The notes: generated by a model from the letters alone, not told the origin. Positions 7,002 through 16,351 are shown, numbered from the stretch's first letter. The stretch: DNA of 42,654 bases from Crocinitomicaceae bacterium (GCA_029247685.1 JAQWKT010000076.1:1-42654); one strand, 5' to 3'. Numbers and translations are program-made.

Positions 7002-9338
7002 ATGAATAAAATAAAAATAAATTTACTGTTCGCTTGCTTAATTTTAAGCTGCACAAACCTATTTGGTCAACTTTCAGAAACAGAAGTTAAAGCAATGATC
7101 TTAGAATCAAATGAACAACAGCTCGTTGTGAACTCCTCAAGAATGCTGCAGGAGAATCACTATTATTATGCTGGTTTAGTTACCGATCAACTACTAAAAC
7201 TTAAACCCGAAAGTTCAAATTATAATTATCGAAAAGGGTTTATTCTACTTGGAATGGATTTAAATTTCGAAACAGCGCTCACTCATTTTGAGAAGGCAAA
7301 GGATAAAACTTCAAAAAACTTCGACATGTATTCCTCCAAAGAAGAAGGATGCCCAGTAGATGTTTTTTATCATTTGGGTAGATGTTATCATTTAAGTGAA
7401 AAATACGATCAAGCAAAAGAATTTTACAACAAGTTTATCGAAGCTTCCAATAAAGAATCAGAACTTATAGAAGAGGCACAACTTCGTATTACCCAATGTG
7501 ATATAGCTAAAGAACTAAGTGCTAAACCTGTTGATGTTAAAATAAATTCTTTAAAACACATCAATACTGAAAATGGTGAATACTCTTCTTTTCTATCTTT
7601 AGATGGAAAAGCATTGTATTTAACTTCAAGAAGACCTTGGGAAAATGATGAAACAGAAAACATGAGAGACTTTATGCTTAATCAATATCCAGAAGACATT
7701 TATGTTTCTTTAATGGATAACAATAAAAATTGGGGTGAAGTAAAGAGGCTAGACATGTGTAAACCAAACTTAAATGAAGCAAGTGTTTCATTTTCAAGCG
7801 ATGAGAGAGAAGTTTTTTTATACGATGATAGCACAGGTTTTGGAGATATTTTCATAAGTGAATATGTTGGGCGAGAGTACAAAACACCAACACCAGTAAG
7901 TAACGAAGGTGTTAACACAGAAGAAGGCTGGGAAACCCACCTTATTAAATCTCCAGACGGAAATTCCATTTACTTTGTTTCTGACAGAGAAGGTGGATTT
8001 GGAAAAAGAGACATTTGGTTTATTGAAAAAACAAATGGCACATGGGGCGAGCCAAAAAACATGGGCCCAATGGTTAACTCCAAGTATGATGAAGACTCTC
8101 CATACATTGGACTAGATAAAAATACACTCTACTTTGCAAGTAATGGAGAAAAAAGTATGGGTGAATTTGATATTTTTAGTATTTCCAAAGACGAAAATGG
8201 AATGTGGTTAGAACCCACTAATCTTGGATATCCTATTAATTCTCCTGGTGATGATCTCTTTTATTCAACAAACTACACAAAAAGTTCTGCAATCTTAACT
8301 TCTGTTAGAAAAGGTGGAAAAGGAAACAAAGATGTTTATCAAATTGATTATAATGTTTCTAATTCAGAAGGCTTAGCTTTTTTAAATGGTAGAATCATTA
8401 ATACTAATGATAAAGATATACCAGAAGGGTCTTTTATTTCTCTTAAGTGTATCGATTGTGATGACAAAGAATCTAAAAAAGTTCTTCCAAGGGTTAGAGA
8501 TGGTGTATTTGTTAGTCTATTAGAAAAATGCAAAGAATACGAAATAACTTACCACTATGATGATCAAAGCGCAGAACCATACACAGAAAAGTTTAACACC
8601 AATTGTGACTTAGCATTTGAAGAGGTAAACAAAACTGTTTTACTAGTAGAAGATGACCAAGTTATCATTCCAATTTTTACTTATGATTTAGCTGGAATTG
8701 TTTCAGACAAAAGTTCAAGCGAAAGAATCCCTAATGCAAAGGTTGAAATTATAAGAGCTGAAGGAGATACGGCAGAAGTATGGTCCACAAATGAAAATGG
8801 AGGATTTGAATCTAATTTAACAGATGGGCTTGTTCTAGGTGATAAACTAGATTATACTGCTAAGATCTCTGCATTAGGTTATATCACTCAAACCTTTAAA
8901 ATTGACAATGTACTTGGAAAAGATTCCATAATAACGGTTTCTTATATGCTTGAAAAAGACAAAGACCTAGTGAATATTGCTGATGTTTTAGCATTAAATC
9001 CAATTTATTTTGATTTTGACAAATCAAACATAAGACCAGATGCAAAAATTGAATTGGATAAGGTTATTACTGTATTAAACAATAACCCTAAAATAAAAAT
9101 CGAATGCGGTTCGCATACAGACTGCAGAGGCTCTAAGAATTATAACAGAAGGCTTTCTGAAAGAAGAGCCAAATCCACTGCAAAATATATCCAAAAATCT
9201 ATTTCCAATCCTGAAAGAGTTACATACAAAGGTTATGGAGAAGATGTGCCTGCAAAAGACAATAATTGCGCTTGTAAAAAATGTTCTTCAGAAGAACATC
9301 AAAAAAATAGAAGAAGTGAATTCTTAATTGTAAAGTAA
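7002..9338 (+). CDS. PorE-like periplasmic protein: TPR, beta-propeller, carboxypeptidase-regulatory and OmpA domains
   Basis: This 778-residue exported protein has a signal peptide (MNKIKINLLFACLILSCTNLFGQ; the Cys could also be a weak lipobox). In order there are TPR-like helices (about 55-166), PD40/WD40-like propeller blades (about 190-450; YLTSRRP, IYFVSDREGGFGKRDIW, TLYFASNG), a carboxypeptidase-regulatory domain (about 563-645) and a C-terminal OmpA/MotB peptidoglycan-binding domain from about 665 (YFDFDKSNIRP, SHTDCRGSKNYNRRLSERRA). This order is that of PorE, which links the type IX secretion machine to peptidoglycan. Bacteroidota carry several paralogues, so it may be a relative with another cargo or anchoring role. 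Three Cys (CACKKC) sit near the end. A strong terminator follows. Confidence 0.85.
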   Translation: MNKIKINLLFACLILSCTNLFGQLSETEVKAMILESNEQQLVVNSSRMLQENHYYYAGLVTDQLLKLKPESSNYNYRKGFILLGMDLNFETALTHFEKAKDKTSKNFDMYSSKEEGCPVDVFYHLGRCYHLSEKYDQAKEFYNKFIEASNKESELIEEAQLRITQCDIAKELSAKPVDVKINSLKHINTENGEYSSFLSLDGKALYLTSRRPWENDETENMRDFMLNQYPEDIYVSLMDNNKNWGEVKRLDMCKPNLNEASVSFSSDEREVFLYDDSTGFGDIFISEYVGREYKTPTPVSNEGVNTEEGWETHLIKSPDGNSIYFVSDREGGFGKRDIWFIEKTNGTWGEPKNMGPMVNSKYDEDSPYIGLDKNTLYFASNGEKSMGEFDIFSISKDENGMWLEPTNLGYPINSPGDDLFYSTNYTKSSAILTSVRKGGKGNKDVYQIDYNVSNSEGLAFLNGRIINTNDKDIPEGSFISLKCIDCDDKESKKVLPRVRDGVFVSLLEKCKEYEITYHYDDQSAEPYTEKFNTNCDLAFEEVNKTVLLVEDDQVIIPIFTYDLAGIVSDKSSSERIPNAKVEIIRAEGDTAEVWSTNENGGFESNLTDGLVLGDKLDYTAKISALGYITQTFKIDNVLGKDSIITVSYMLEKDKDLVNIADVLALNPIYFDFDKSNIRPDAKIELDKVITVLNNNPKIKIECGSHTDCRGSKNYNRRLSERRAKSTAKYIQKSISNPERVTYKGYGEDVPAKDNNCACKKCSSEEHQKNRRSEFLIVK

Positions 9339-9356
9339 CTATTATTATTTAAATCT

Positions 9357-9385
9357 AAAAAAGCCCAATATTGGGCTTTTTTTTT
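9357..9385 (+). terminator. Intrinsic terminator after the PorE-like gene
   Basis: The palindrome AAAAGCCCAATATTGGGCTTTT is followed directly by further T's, giving a run of nine T's at 9377-9385. The GC-rich stem core is GCCCAA/TTGGGC. The next gene's ATG is only three bases beyond the T-run. Confidence 0.9.
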
Positions 9386-9388
9386 ATT

Positions 9389-10231
9389 ATGGAATTAAAA
9401 TTATCAAAACCACTTTGCGTCTTCGATCTTGAGACAACAGGATTGCAAATAGTAACAGACCGAATAATCCAAATAGGAATTGTAAAAATACTTCCCGATG
9501 GGAAAACAGAAAATTATAATTCATTAGTTAATCCCGAAATAAAAATTTCTGAAGAATCAATTTTAATTCATGGGATAAGTAATGAAGAAGTGAAAAATAA
9601 ACCATTATTTAAGGATCTTGCTCCGGACATAATTAAATTTATTGGAGATGCAGATCTAGCTGGTTATAACTCGAACAAATTTGATATTCCACTACTTGCT
9701 GAAGAATTGATTAGGACAGGTATTGATTTTAATCTATCCAATAGACATTTTGTAGATGTACAAAATATTTTCCATAAAATGGAACAACGAACTTTAGTTG
9801 CGGCCTATCAATTTTATTGTAGTAAAAGTGTAACCGATGCACATGACGCACTTTATGACTCTAAAATCACCTTGGAAGTTCTTAAAGCGCAACTATCCAA
9901 ATATGAAGATCTCGATTCGGACATTGCTTCTTTAGCCGAATTTTCAAGAATGGGAGAATTAAAAACTTATGATTTTGCTGGAAGATTAGCACAAAACAAT
10001 TCAGGACAAATCGTTTACAATTTTGGTAAACATAAAGGAAAAACAATTTCTGCTATAATGAAAGAAGAACCAGGATATCATGGTTGGATGTTAAATGCCG
10101 ATTTTCCTTTGTACACAAAACAATGCCTTAAAAAAGAAGTAAATCGGATTAAAGAAGAAAAGAAGAAGAAGAAAGAAATGGATTTAGATCAAAAACTAAA
10201 TCTTCTTCAAAAAAAATTCAATAAGAAATGA
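9389..10231 (+). CDS. DEDDh-type 3'-5' exonuclease (DnaQ-like) with C-terminal DUF3820-like segment
   Basis: This 280-residue protein degrades DNA or RNA from the 3' end using two metal ions. All five family residues are visible: Asp13 and Glu15 (FDLETTG), Asp99 (NKFDIP), His152 and Asp157 (AHDALYDSK). A second conserved segment (about residues 210-250, YNFGKHKGKTISAI...GYHGWML) resembles the small DUF3820 module often attached to such exonucleases in this phylum. The tail is Lys/Glu-rich. The ATG at 9389 begins the first strand; an in-frame TTG at 9371 lies inside the terminator and is rejected. It is short for a polymerase III epsilon subunit role, so a stand-alone proofreading or repair nuclease is more likely. 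It overlaps the next gene by four bases (ATGA). Confidence 0.9.
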   Translation: MELKLSKPLCVFDLETTGLQIVTDRIIQIGIVKILPDGKTENYNSLVNPEIKISEESILIHGISNEEVKNKPLFKDLAPDIIKFIGDADLAGYNSNKFDIPLLAEELIRTGIDFNLSNRHFVDVQNIFHKMEQRTLVAAYQFYCSKSVTDAHDALYDSKITLEVLKAQLSKYEDLDSDIASLAEFSRMGELKTYDFAGRLAQNNSGQIVYNFGKHKGKTISAIMKEEPGYHGWMLNADFPLYTKQCLKKEVNRIKEEKKKKKEMDLDQKLNLLQKKFNKK

Positions 10232-10839
10232 AAATTATTTGCATTGGGAGGAATTATGTAGACCATGCAAAAGAAATGAATGCACCGGTAACAGAAAAGC
10301 CAATCTATTTTTTAAAATCAGACATTTGTATTCATCGAGAATCGCAAAAATTCTTTTATCCAGAATTCACCAATGACCTTCATTACGAATGTGAATTAGT
10401 CGTTAAAATTAACCGACTAGGGAAATACATTGACACAAAATTTGCCCATAAATATTACAGCCATGTTTCTCTTGGACTTGATTTAACTGCAAGAGATATT
10501 CAAAAAAAATGTAAAGAAAAGGGCCATCCATGGGAAATAGCAAAATCTTTTGATAAAAGTGCTCCAATTTCAGATAAATGGATTTCCGTTAAAGACCTTT
10601 CTATGGAAACCTTATCCTTTGAATTATTTCAAAACAATACATTGAAACAAAAAGGGGAAATTAAGGACATGATTTTCTCTATTGATGAGATAATCAGTTA
10701 TGTTTCAAAATTTATGACACTTAAAATCGGAGACTTAATCTTTACAGGAACTCCAAGTGGTGTTGGCCCTGTTCAAATAGGAGATGTTCTTGTTGGAAAA
10801 ATTAATAATTCAAAAATGTTTGAATTTAAAATTCACTAA
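10228..10839 (+). CDS. Fumarylacetoacetate hydrolase family protein (acylpyruvase/FAHD1-like)
   Basis: FAH-superfamily enzymes cleave C-C bonds in acylpyruvates or decarboxylate oxaloacetate using Mg2+. The 203-residue protein is the compact single-domain form, with GRNYVDHAKE at the N-terminus, metal ligands Glu54, Glu56 (HYECELVV) and Asp85 (GLDLTARD), and the closing motif FTGTPSGVGPVQIGD. Length and motifs fit FAHD1/YcgM-type acylpyruvase or oxaloacetate decarboxylase rather than a two-domain fumarylacetoacetase. It is translationally coupled to the exonuclease upstream (ATGA overlap), probably by operon packing rather than shared pathway. It converges on lpd with an 18-base A-rich gap and no hairpin. 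Confidence 0.92.
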   Translation: MKIICIGRNYVDHAKEMNAPVTEKPIYFLKSDICIHRESQKFFYPEFTNDLHYECELVVKINRLGKYIDTKFAHKYYSHVSLGLDLTARDIQKKCKEKGHPWEIAKSFDKSAPISDKWISVKDLSMETLSFELFQNNTLKQKGEIKDMIFSIDEIISYVSKFMTLKIGDLIFTGTPSGVGPVQIGDVLVGKINNSKMFEFKIH

Positions 10840-10857
10840 CGATTTTAAAAAAAAAAC

Positions 10858-12249
10858 CTACAGGTGAATAACCTCTCCATATGCAGCAGCAGCAGCCTCC
10901 ATAATTGCTTCAGACATTGTTGGATGTGGATGAACGGTTTTAATCAATGATTCACCAGTAGTTTCAAGTTTACGAAGTGCAACAATTTCAGCAATCATTT
11001 CTGTAACATTAGCACCAATCATATGTGCTCCAAGAAGCTCTCCATATTTTGCATCAAAAATCAATTTCACAAATCCATCCTTAGCACCTGCAGCACTGGC
11101 TTTTCCAGAGGCTGAAAATGGAAATTTACCAATTTTTATAGCTAAGTCTTTTTCTTTAGCAGAAGCTTCAGTTAACCCAACCGATGCAACTTCAGGAGAA
11201 CAATACGTGCATCCTGGAATGTTTCCATAATCCAATGCTTCAGGCTCATGCCCTGCTAATTTTTCTACACATATAATCCCTTCTGCAGAAGCAACATGTG
11301 CGAGTGCAGGACCTGGAACAACATCACCTATTGCAAAATAACCTGGCATATTAGTTTGATAATAATCATTTACTAAAATTTTGCCTTTATCTGTGATTAT
11401 ACCTAGATCTTCAAGCCCTATGTTTTCAATGTTTGATTGAATTCCAACAGCCGATAACACAACATCACATTCAATTTTCTCTTCACCGTTTGAGGTTTTT
11501 ATAGAAACAACGCAACCTTTTCCACTAGTATCTACATTTTCTACAGAAGAATTTGTCATTATTTTAATTCCAGACTTTTTAAAAGATTTCTCAAGTTGTT
11601 TTGATACCTCATCGTCTTCAACTGGTACTATTTTAGGCATGTATTCAACAATGGTCACCTCCGTACCAATAGCATTATAGAAATATGCAAATTCCACTCC
11701 TATAGCTCCAGAACCAACAACAACTAATTTCTTAGGCTGTTTCTTTAAAGACATTGCCTCTCTATATCCAATAACTTTTTCTCCATCTTGAGAAAGGTTA
11801 GGCAACTGACGAGATCTTGCTCCAGTTGCAATTATAATTCCTTTGTCTGCTTTATAATCCGAAGTAACTCCTTTATCATCAGTAACAGATACTGTTTTCT
11901 CTGCCTTTAATACCCCATTGCCACTTAGGACATCAATTTTATTTTTTTTCATTAAGAATTGAATTCCCGAACTCATTCCAGAGGCAACTCCCCTACTTCT
12001 ATTAATCATTGCTGTAAAATCTGCCTTTGCTCCTTTTACATCAACACCATAATCACTAGCATGGGTTAAGTATTCAAAAACATTTGCGCTTTTTAACAAT
12101 GCTTTTGTTGGAATACAACCCCAATTTAAGCATATTCCTCCCAAAGATTCTCTTTCCACAACAGCAGTTTTAAAACCTAGCTGAGATGCTCTTATAGCTG
12201 TAACATAGCCTCCTGGACCACTTCCTAAAACAATTATATCGTAATTCAT
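10858..12249 (-). CDS. lpdA: Dihydrolipoyl dehydrogenase (E3)
   Basis: E3 reoxidises dihydrolipoyl groups of 2-oxoacid dehydrogenase complexes and the glycine cleavage system, with FAD and NAD+. The ATG at 12249 gives 463 residues, the usual size, starting MNYDIIVLGSGPGGYVTAIRA (FAD-binding GxGxxG). The redox pair Cys40/Cys45 (GGICLNWGCIPTKAL), the NAD-binding motif VVGSGAIGVEFA, the second FAD motif YFAIGDVV and the active-site HPHPTMSEAIMEA are all present. A longer frame up to 12360 adds 37 residues upstream of the promoter box and is rejected. It is probably the E3 for the E2 at 5615. Confidence 0.97.
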   Translation of the reverse strand: MNYDIIVLGSGPGGYVTAIRASQLGFKTAVVERESLGGICLNWGCIPTKALLKSANVFEYLTHASDYGVDVKGAKADFTAMINRSRGVASGMSSGIQFLMKKNKIDVLSGNGVLKAEKTVSVTDDKGVTSDYKADKGIIIATGARSRQLPNLSQDGEKVIGYREAMSLKKQPKKLVVVGSGAIGVEFAYFYNAIGTEVTIVEYMPKIVPVEDDEVSKQLEKSFKKSGIKIMTNSSVENVDTSGKGCVVSIKTSNGEEKIECDVVLSAVGIQSNIENIGLEDLGIITDKGKILVNDYYQTNMPGYFAIGDVVPGPALAHVASAEGIICVEKLAGHEPEALDYGNIPGCTYCSPEVASVGLTEASAKEKDLAIKIGKFPFSASGKASAAGAKDGFVKLIFDAKYGELLGAHMIGANVTEMIAEIVALRKLETTGESLIKTVHPHPTMSEAIMEAAAAAYGEVIHL

Positions 12250-12267
12250 GTAGATAATTTTGTGTGG

Positions 12268-12275
12268 CAAAAATA
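12268..12275 (-). promoter_or_regulatory. -7 promoter box TATTTTTG for lpd
   Basis: Minus-strand TATTTTTG is an exact TAnnTTTG match, giving a start near 12261 and a leader of about 12 bases before the ATG at 12249. A TTG at 12301-12299 is 23 bases upstream, a little far for the -33 element. Confidence 0.5.
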
Positions 12276-12381
12276 CAAAAAAGCATGTTTTAAAACACCA
12301 AAATATAAAGCCGTATTTACATAAATAAAAAGAGTGACTCATTATTTCTCTACAAAACATCCTTTTTTAGCATGGTGTTTG

Positions 12382-12389
12382 TATTTTTA
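12382..12389 (+). promoter_or_regulatory. Possible -7 box TATTTTTA for the M61 operon
   Basis: TATTTTTA matches TAnnTTTG except for the last base and is preceded by TTTG, the same context as upstream of the NatA gene. The ATG at 12395 is only five bases downstream, so the transcript would be nearly leaderless. No -33 TTG is seen. Confidence 0.3.
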
Positions 12390-12394
12390 CGGAT

Positions 12395-14170
12395 ATGAAA
12401 AAAATACTATTTATTCTATTTCTATTTGTTTCTCAAATTTCTATCGGAAAAGAAATAAACTATAAATTAAGCATGCCAAAACCTCAAAACCACTATTTCC
12501 ATGTGGAAATGTGTTTAGAAGGATTTAAAGAGAAAGAAATAACCGTTAAACTGCCTGTTTGGGCGCCTGGATCTTATTTAGTTCGGGAATTCTCTAAAAA
12601 CATTAACCAAGTTCGGGTTTTAAATGAATTAGACAAACCATTAAAAATCAAAAAAACAGCTAAAAATAGTTGGGAAATAAAAACGAATGGAGCCAAATCC
12701 ATTCGTGTTTTCTATGAAGTCTATGCATTTGAGCTATCGGTCAGAACAAGCTTCCTTGATTTAACCCATGGCTTTGTTAGTGGTGCTGGTGTATTTATGT
12801 ATGTTGAAAAGCACAAATCGTGTTCTGGAAAAATTAAGGTTATTCCTTATAGTGGATTTAATGAAATTACTACAGCGCTCCCTTTAATTTCTAAATCCAA
12901 CAAAGATAATTCAACTACTTTTTCTTATAAAGATTTCGATCAATTAGTAGACTGTCCAATAGAAATTGGCAATCAAGAAATATTTAAATTCGACGCTTCG
13001 GGAATCTCTCATACAGTAGCTATTTACGGAGATGGCAATTATTCAATCGAATATCTAAAGAAAGACATGAAAAAAATTGTGGAAGAAGCTACCAGTGTTT
13101 TTGGCAAAAACCCGAATAATGACTATACATTTATCATACATAATGTGGTTAATGGGCAAGGCGGTTTAGAACACAAAAACTCTACCGTATTAAGTGTCAA
13201 CCGATGGACTTATTCTCCATCAAAATATGTCGATTTTTTAAATCTCGTCGCACACGAATATTTTCATCTTTGGAACGTTAAAAGAATACGACCAATTCAA
13301 TTAGGCCCCTTTAATTATGACCAAGAAAATTACACTTCGCTATTATGGGTAATGGAAGGTTTCACCTCCTATTATGATGAACTTCTTCTTTTACGCGCTG
13401 GATATTATTCCATACAAGAATATCTTGGCAAGCTTCAAAGCAAAATAAATTATGTGGAAGGCTCAATGGGATCAAGAGTTCAACCACTTGCTCATGCTAG
13501 TTACGATGCATGGATAAAAGCATACAGACCCAATGAAAACAGCGCTAACACTTCGATGTCTTACTATTCAAGAGGACAAATAATTGCTGCTATAATGGAC
13601 ATCAAAATAATAGCAAATTCTAATGGTGAAAAAAATTTAGACGACTTTATGCAACACCTATATTTGAAGTATTATGAGACAAAGAAAAGAGGGTTTAGTG
13701 AAGAGGAATTTAAAAAGGAATTATCCATATTTACAAAAGAAAATCTAGATACATTTTTTAGAAAGTATATTGATGGAACTGAAATACCACCTTACAATGA
13801 TATTTTTCAAAAAGTCGGCATGAAAGTAACGTATATCGGCATGGCTGAAACTTCTTTGGGGGGGACCTTAAGACAAAGTGGAGGAAAACTTATTGTCTCA
13901 AAAATTAGAACAAACTCTAGCTGTGAAAATGCAGGGATAAGTGTTAATGATGAAATCATTTCTTGCATGGGTTACCGGATGAATAAAGGGATGTTTGAAT
14001 CAATTTTATATGGGCTTGATGTTGGAGATAAAATAGATGTGCTAATCGCTAGAGACGAAATTGTTTTTCCTGTAGAAATAACCATGAATTCTTATGAGCA
14101 ACCTCGATTTAAAATACAATACGCCGATGATGAAAAAAACACTTCGCTCAGAAACAAATGGCTTGAATAA
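12395..14170 (+). CDS. M61 family metallo-aminopeptidase with C-terminal PDZ domain
   Basis: M61 enzymes (glycyl aminopeptidase type) are zinc peptidases. The 591-residue protein starts with a signal peptide (MKKILFILFLFVSQISIG), so it acts in the periplasm or outside. The N-terminal beta domain is followed by the zinc site His287-Glu288-x-x-His291 (AHEYFHLWNVKRIRP) and third ligand Glu321 (MEGFTSYYDELL). A PDZ domain follows from about residue 485 (GGTLRQSGGKLIVSKI...AGISVNDEIISCMG). The length is typical for the Bacteroidota family. The next gene starts inside its last codons, so the two are probably translated together, the first pair in a four-gene coupled run. Confidence 0.93.
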   Translation: MKKILFILFLFVSQISIGKEINYKLSMPKPQNHYFHVEMCLEGFKEKEITVKLPVWAPGSYLVREFSKNINQVRVLNELDKPLKIKKTAKNSWEIKTNGAKSIRVFYEVYAFELSVRTSFLDLTHGFVSGAGVFMYVEKHKSCSGKIKVIPYSGFNEITTALPLISKSNKDNSTTFSYKDFDQLVDCPIEIGNQEIFKFDASGISHTVAIYGDGNYSIEYLKKDMKKIVEEATSVFGKNPNNDYTFIIHNVVNGQGGLEHKNSTVLSVNRWTYSPSKYVDFLNLVAHEYFHLWNVKRIRPIQLGPFNYDQENYTSLLWVMEGFTSYYDELLLLRAGYYSIQEYLGKLQSKINYVEGSMGSRVQPLAHASYDAWIKAYRPNENSANTSMSYYSRGQIIAAIMDIKIIANSNGEKNLDDFMQHLYLKYYETKKRGFSEEEFKKELSIFTKENLDTFFRKYIDGTEIPPYNDIFQKVGMKVTYIGMAETSLGGTLRQSGGKLIVSKIRTNSSCENAGISVNDEIISCMGYRMNKGMFESILYGLDVGDKIDVLIARDEIVFPVEITMNSYEQPRFKIQYADDEKNTSLRNKWLE

Positions 14171-15449
14171 AGCCTTTTTATTATTTCTTATCTTTTTTAT
14201 TTCTTTTATAGCTAATAGCCAGTCTATTTTTGAAAATATAAAAATTCCAAAAACAGAAAGCTTGTATCCTTATGAGCAATGTGAACCTTCTATTGTTATT
14301 CATCCTAAAAATCAAAACATTATTGCTGCCGGGAGCGTCATGGATGGCTTTTACACTTCAAAAGATGGTGGTAAATCATGGACAGCAGAGCAATTAAGCA
14401 GTAAATACGGCGTAAATGGAGACCCTGTTCTTATATATGACTCTTCGGGCTGTCTGTATTACTTCCACCTTTCAAACTACTCCAAAACTAGCAGGTTTGA
14501 TCGTATTGTTTGTCAAACAAAGAAAAAAACAGAAAAACCTTTCTCAAAAGGATCTTTTCCTGCAACAAATGGCACGAAAGCACAAGACAAACATTGGGTA
14601 GCGGTTCATCCTTACAAAAAAGAAATTTGCATGACATGGACACAATTTGACAAATACAATTCTAGTGACCCAAAGGATTCTTCTGTTATTCTTTTTTCTA
14701 AATCAAAAAATAAAGGCAGATGCTGGTCAAAACCTAAACGCATATCCGCTTATGGCGGAGACTGTCTTGATGGAGACAACACTGTAGAAGGAGCTGTTCC
14801 TGCATATGGAATTAATGGGGAAATCTATGTGGCTTGGACAGGACCAAAAGGAATTGTTTTTCAAAAATCAAACAACGGAGGGAAATCATGGTTAAAAGAA
14901 GAACTCTCTATTGATCCGCATCCTGGTGGCTGGACCTATGATATACCTGGAATATATCGGTGCAATGGTTTGCCAATATTAGTTTGTGATCATAGTAATG
15001 GACCAAATAGAGGCACATTGTATCTAAACTGGACCGATCAAAGAAATGGAGAAGAAAACACCGATGTTTGGTTATCAAAATCAAAAGATGATGGAAAAAA
15101 CTGGAGTAAGCCAATCAAAGTAAATCAAGATAAAGGAAAATCGCAGCAATTTTTGTCTTGGATGACCATTGATCAATCCGATGGAACACTTTATTTTGTT
15201 TTTTATGATAGAAGAAATTATTCAGACATACAAACCGATGTTTATTTGGCATATTCCAAAGATGGAGGAGAATCATTTTTAGAAGAAAGAGTCTCTGAAA
15301 AACCATTTATTCCGAATGAAAAAGTCTTTTTTGGGGATTACCTTAACATATCTGCAGTTAATGGATTTATAATACCCATATGGCCAAGAATGGATCAGCG
15401 GAAAATAAGTTTATGGGTTGCGCCAATTAAGAAATCCCAATTAAAATAA
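14163..15449 (+). CDS. Secreted Asp-box (BNR) beta-propeller, sialidase-like fold
   Basis: From a TTG at 14163 the protein is 428 residues and begins with a textbook signal peptide (MNKAFLLFLIFFISFIANSQ). ATGs at 14127 and 14130 are in frame but would put charged residues from the M61 reading overlap before the signal, so TTG is preferred. Five Asp-boxes are visible (SKDGGKSW, SKNKGRCW, SNNGGKSW, SKDDGKNW, SKDGGESF), the mark of six-bladed sialidase-like propellers. I do not see the FRIP arginine motif of true sialidases, so enzymatic activity is uncertain; binding of glycan or protein is equally possible. It overlaps M61 by eight bases; the transporter start follows one base after its stop. 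Confidence 0.85.
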   Translation: MNKAFLLFLIFFISFIANSQSIFENIKIPKTESLYPYEQCEPSIVIHPKNQNIIAAGSVMDGFYTSKDGGKSWTAEQLSSKYGVNGDPVLIYDSSGCLYYFHLSNYSKTSRFDRIVCQTKKKTEKPFSKGSFPATNGTKAQDKHWVAVHPYKKEICMTWTQFDKYNSSDPKDSSVILFSKSKNKGRCWSKPKRISAYGGDCLDGDNTVEGAVPAYGINGEIYVAWTGPKGIVFQKSNNGGKSWLKEELSIDPHPGGWTYDIPGIYRCNGLPILVCDHSNGPNRGTLYLNWTDQRNGEENTDVWLSKSKDDGKNWSKPIKVNQDKGKSQQFLSWMTIDQSDGTLYFVFYDRRNYSDIQTDVYLAYSKDGGESFLEERVSEKPFIPNEKVFFGDYLNISAVNGFIIPIWPRMDQRKISLWVAPIKKSQLK

Positions 15450-15450
15450 A

Positions 15451-16351
15451 TTGACAAACTCAAAAAAAAGTTGGGTTTTATTAATTCTACTATCCTGCAT
15501 TTGGGGTAGTTCATTTATTTTGATAAAAAAAGGAATGTTCGCCGATAATGGAGAAACAATTTTTAGTGCAAATCAACTTGGAGCACTTAGAATGTTAATC
15601 GCTTCCATTGTTATTTTTCCTTTTGCTATTTCTAAATTAAAACTTATCAAAAAAAAAACATGTTATTCCATTGCTTATCGTTGGCTTCTGTGGAAATATT
15701 TTTCCTGCATTTTTATTTCCTTTTGCAGAAACGGAAGTTTCCTCTGGGTTTGCAGGGATGCTTAATAGTTTTACTCCGATTTTTACCCTTTTAATCTGCT
15801 TTTTTATTTTTAAAACTCCTGTATCAAAACGGCAAGTATGGGGTTTAATTATTGGATCAATTGGAGCAGTCACCCTTTCTTTATCCGGCATAAAAGGAAA
15901 TGAAAATTATTCATTGATTCATGTTTTAGCAATAATTCTGGCAACCTTTTTTTATGCATTAAATCTAAGTTATATAAAGTTCAAATTAAACGATTTAAAA
16001 CCCTTTGATATCGCTGCTTTAGGGTTTTTATTTGTTTTTCCTTTTGCATTAGTGGCATCTTTATTTTTTAATGCACAAGAGGTTATTCAATCCAATAATC
16101 ACGCGATGGAGGGCTTAATTTATATTGCTGTGCTTTCTATTATTGGAACAAGTTTAGCATTAGTTATCTTTAACCAAATTTTATCTATGTCCTCCCCTCT
16201 TTTTGCAAGCTCTGTAACCTATTTTATTCCAATCGTTGCTTTGTTATTAGGCATAATTTTTGATGAAAAGATTGAAGCCTTTCAAATAGTTGGTATGTTC
16301 GTGGTATTACTTGGCGTATACGCCATAAATAAAAAAGCTGTATTAAAATGA
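15451..16351 (+). pseudogene. EamA/DMT-family transporter, frameshifted at a ten-A run
   Basis: Two adjacent frames together make one drug/metabolite transporter of about 299 residues with two EamA repeats. The first frame opens at TTG 15451 (SWVLLILLSCIWGSSFILIKKG) and stays family-like to KLKLIKKK. At the A-run 15649-15658 the family sequence continues in the +1 frame (HVIPLLIVGFCGNIFPAFLFPFAE...) to the stop at 16351. Read without correction, the first frame ends at 15765 after 104 residues, with only its first 70 or so native. One A fewer (nine) restores the frame. The gene may be a sequencing error, a fresh pseudogene, or expressed by transcriptional slippage at the A-run. The downstream half lacks other damage, and the gene is tightly coupled on both sides. 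Confidence 0.85.

Noticed and set aside
12250-12360. 37-residue N-terminal extension of lipoamide dehydrogenase
   Set aside because: The normal E3 start is ATG 12249, and the extension covers the TATTTTTG promoter box.
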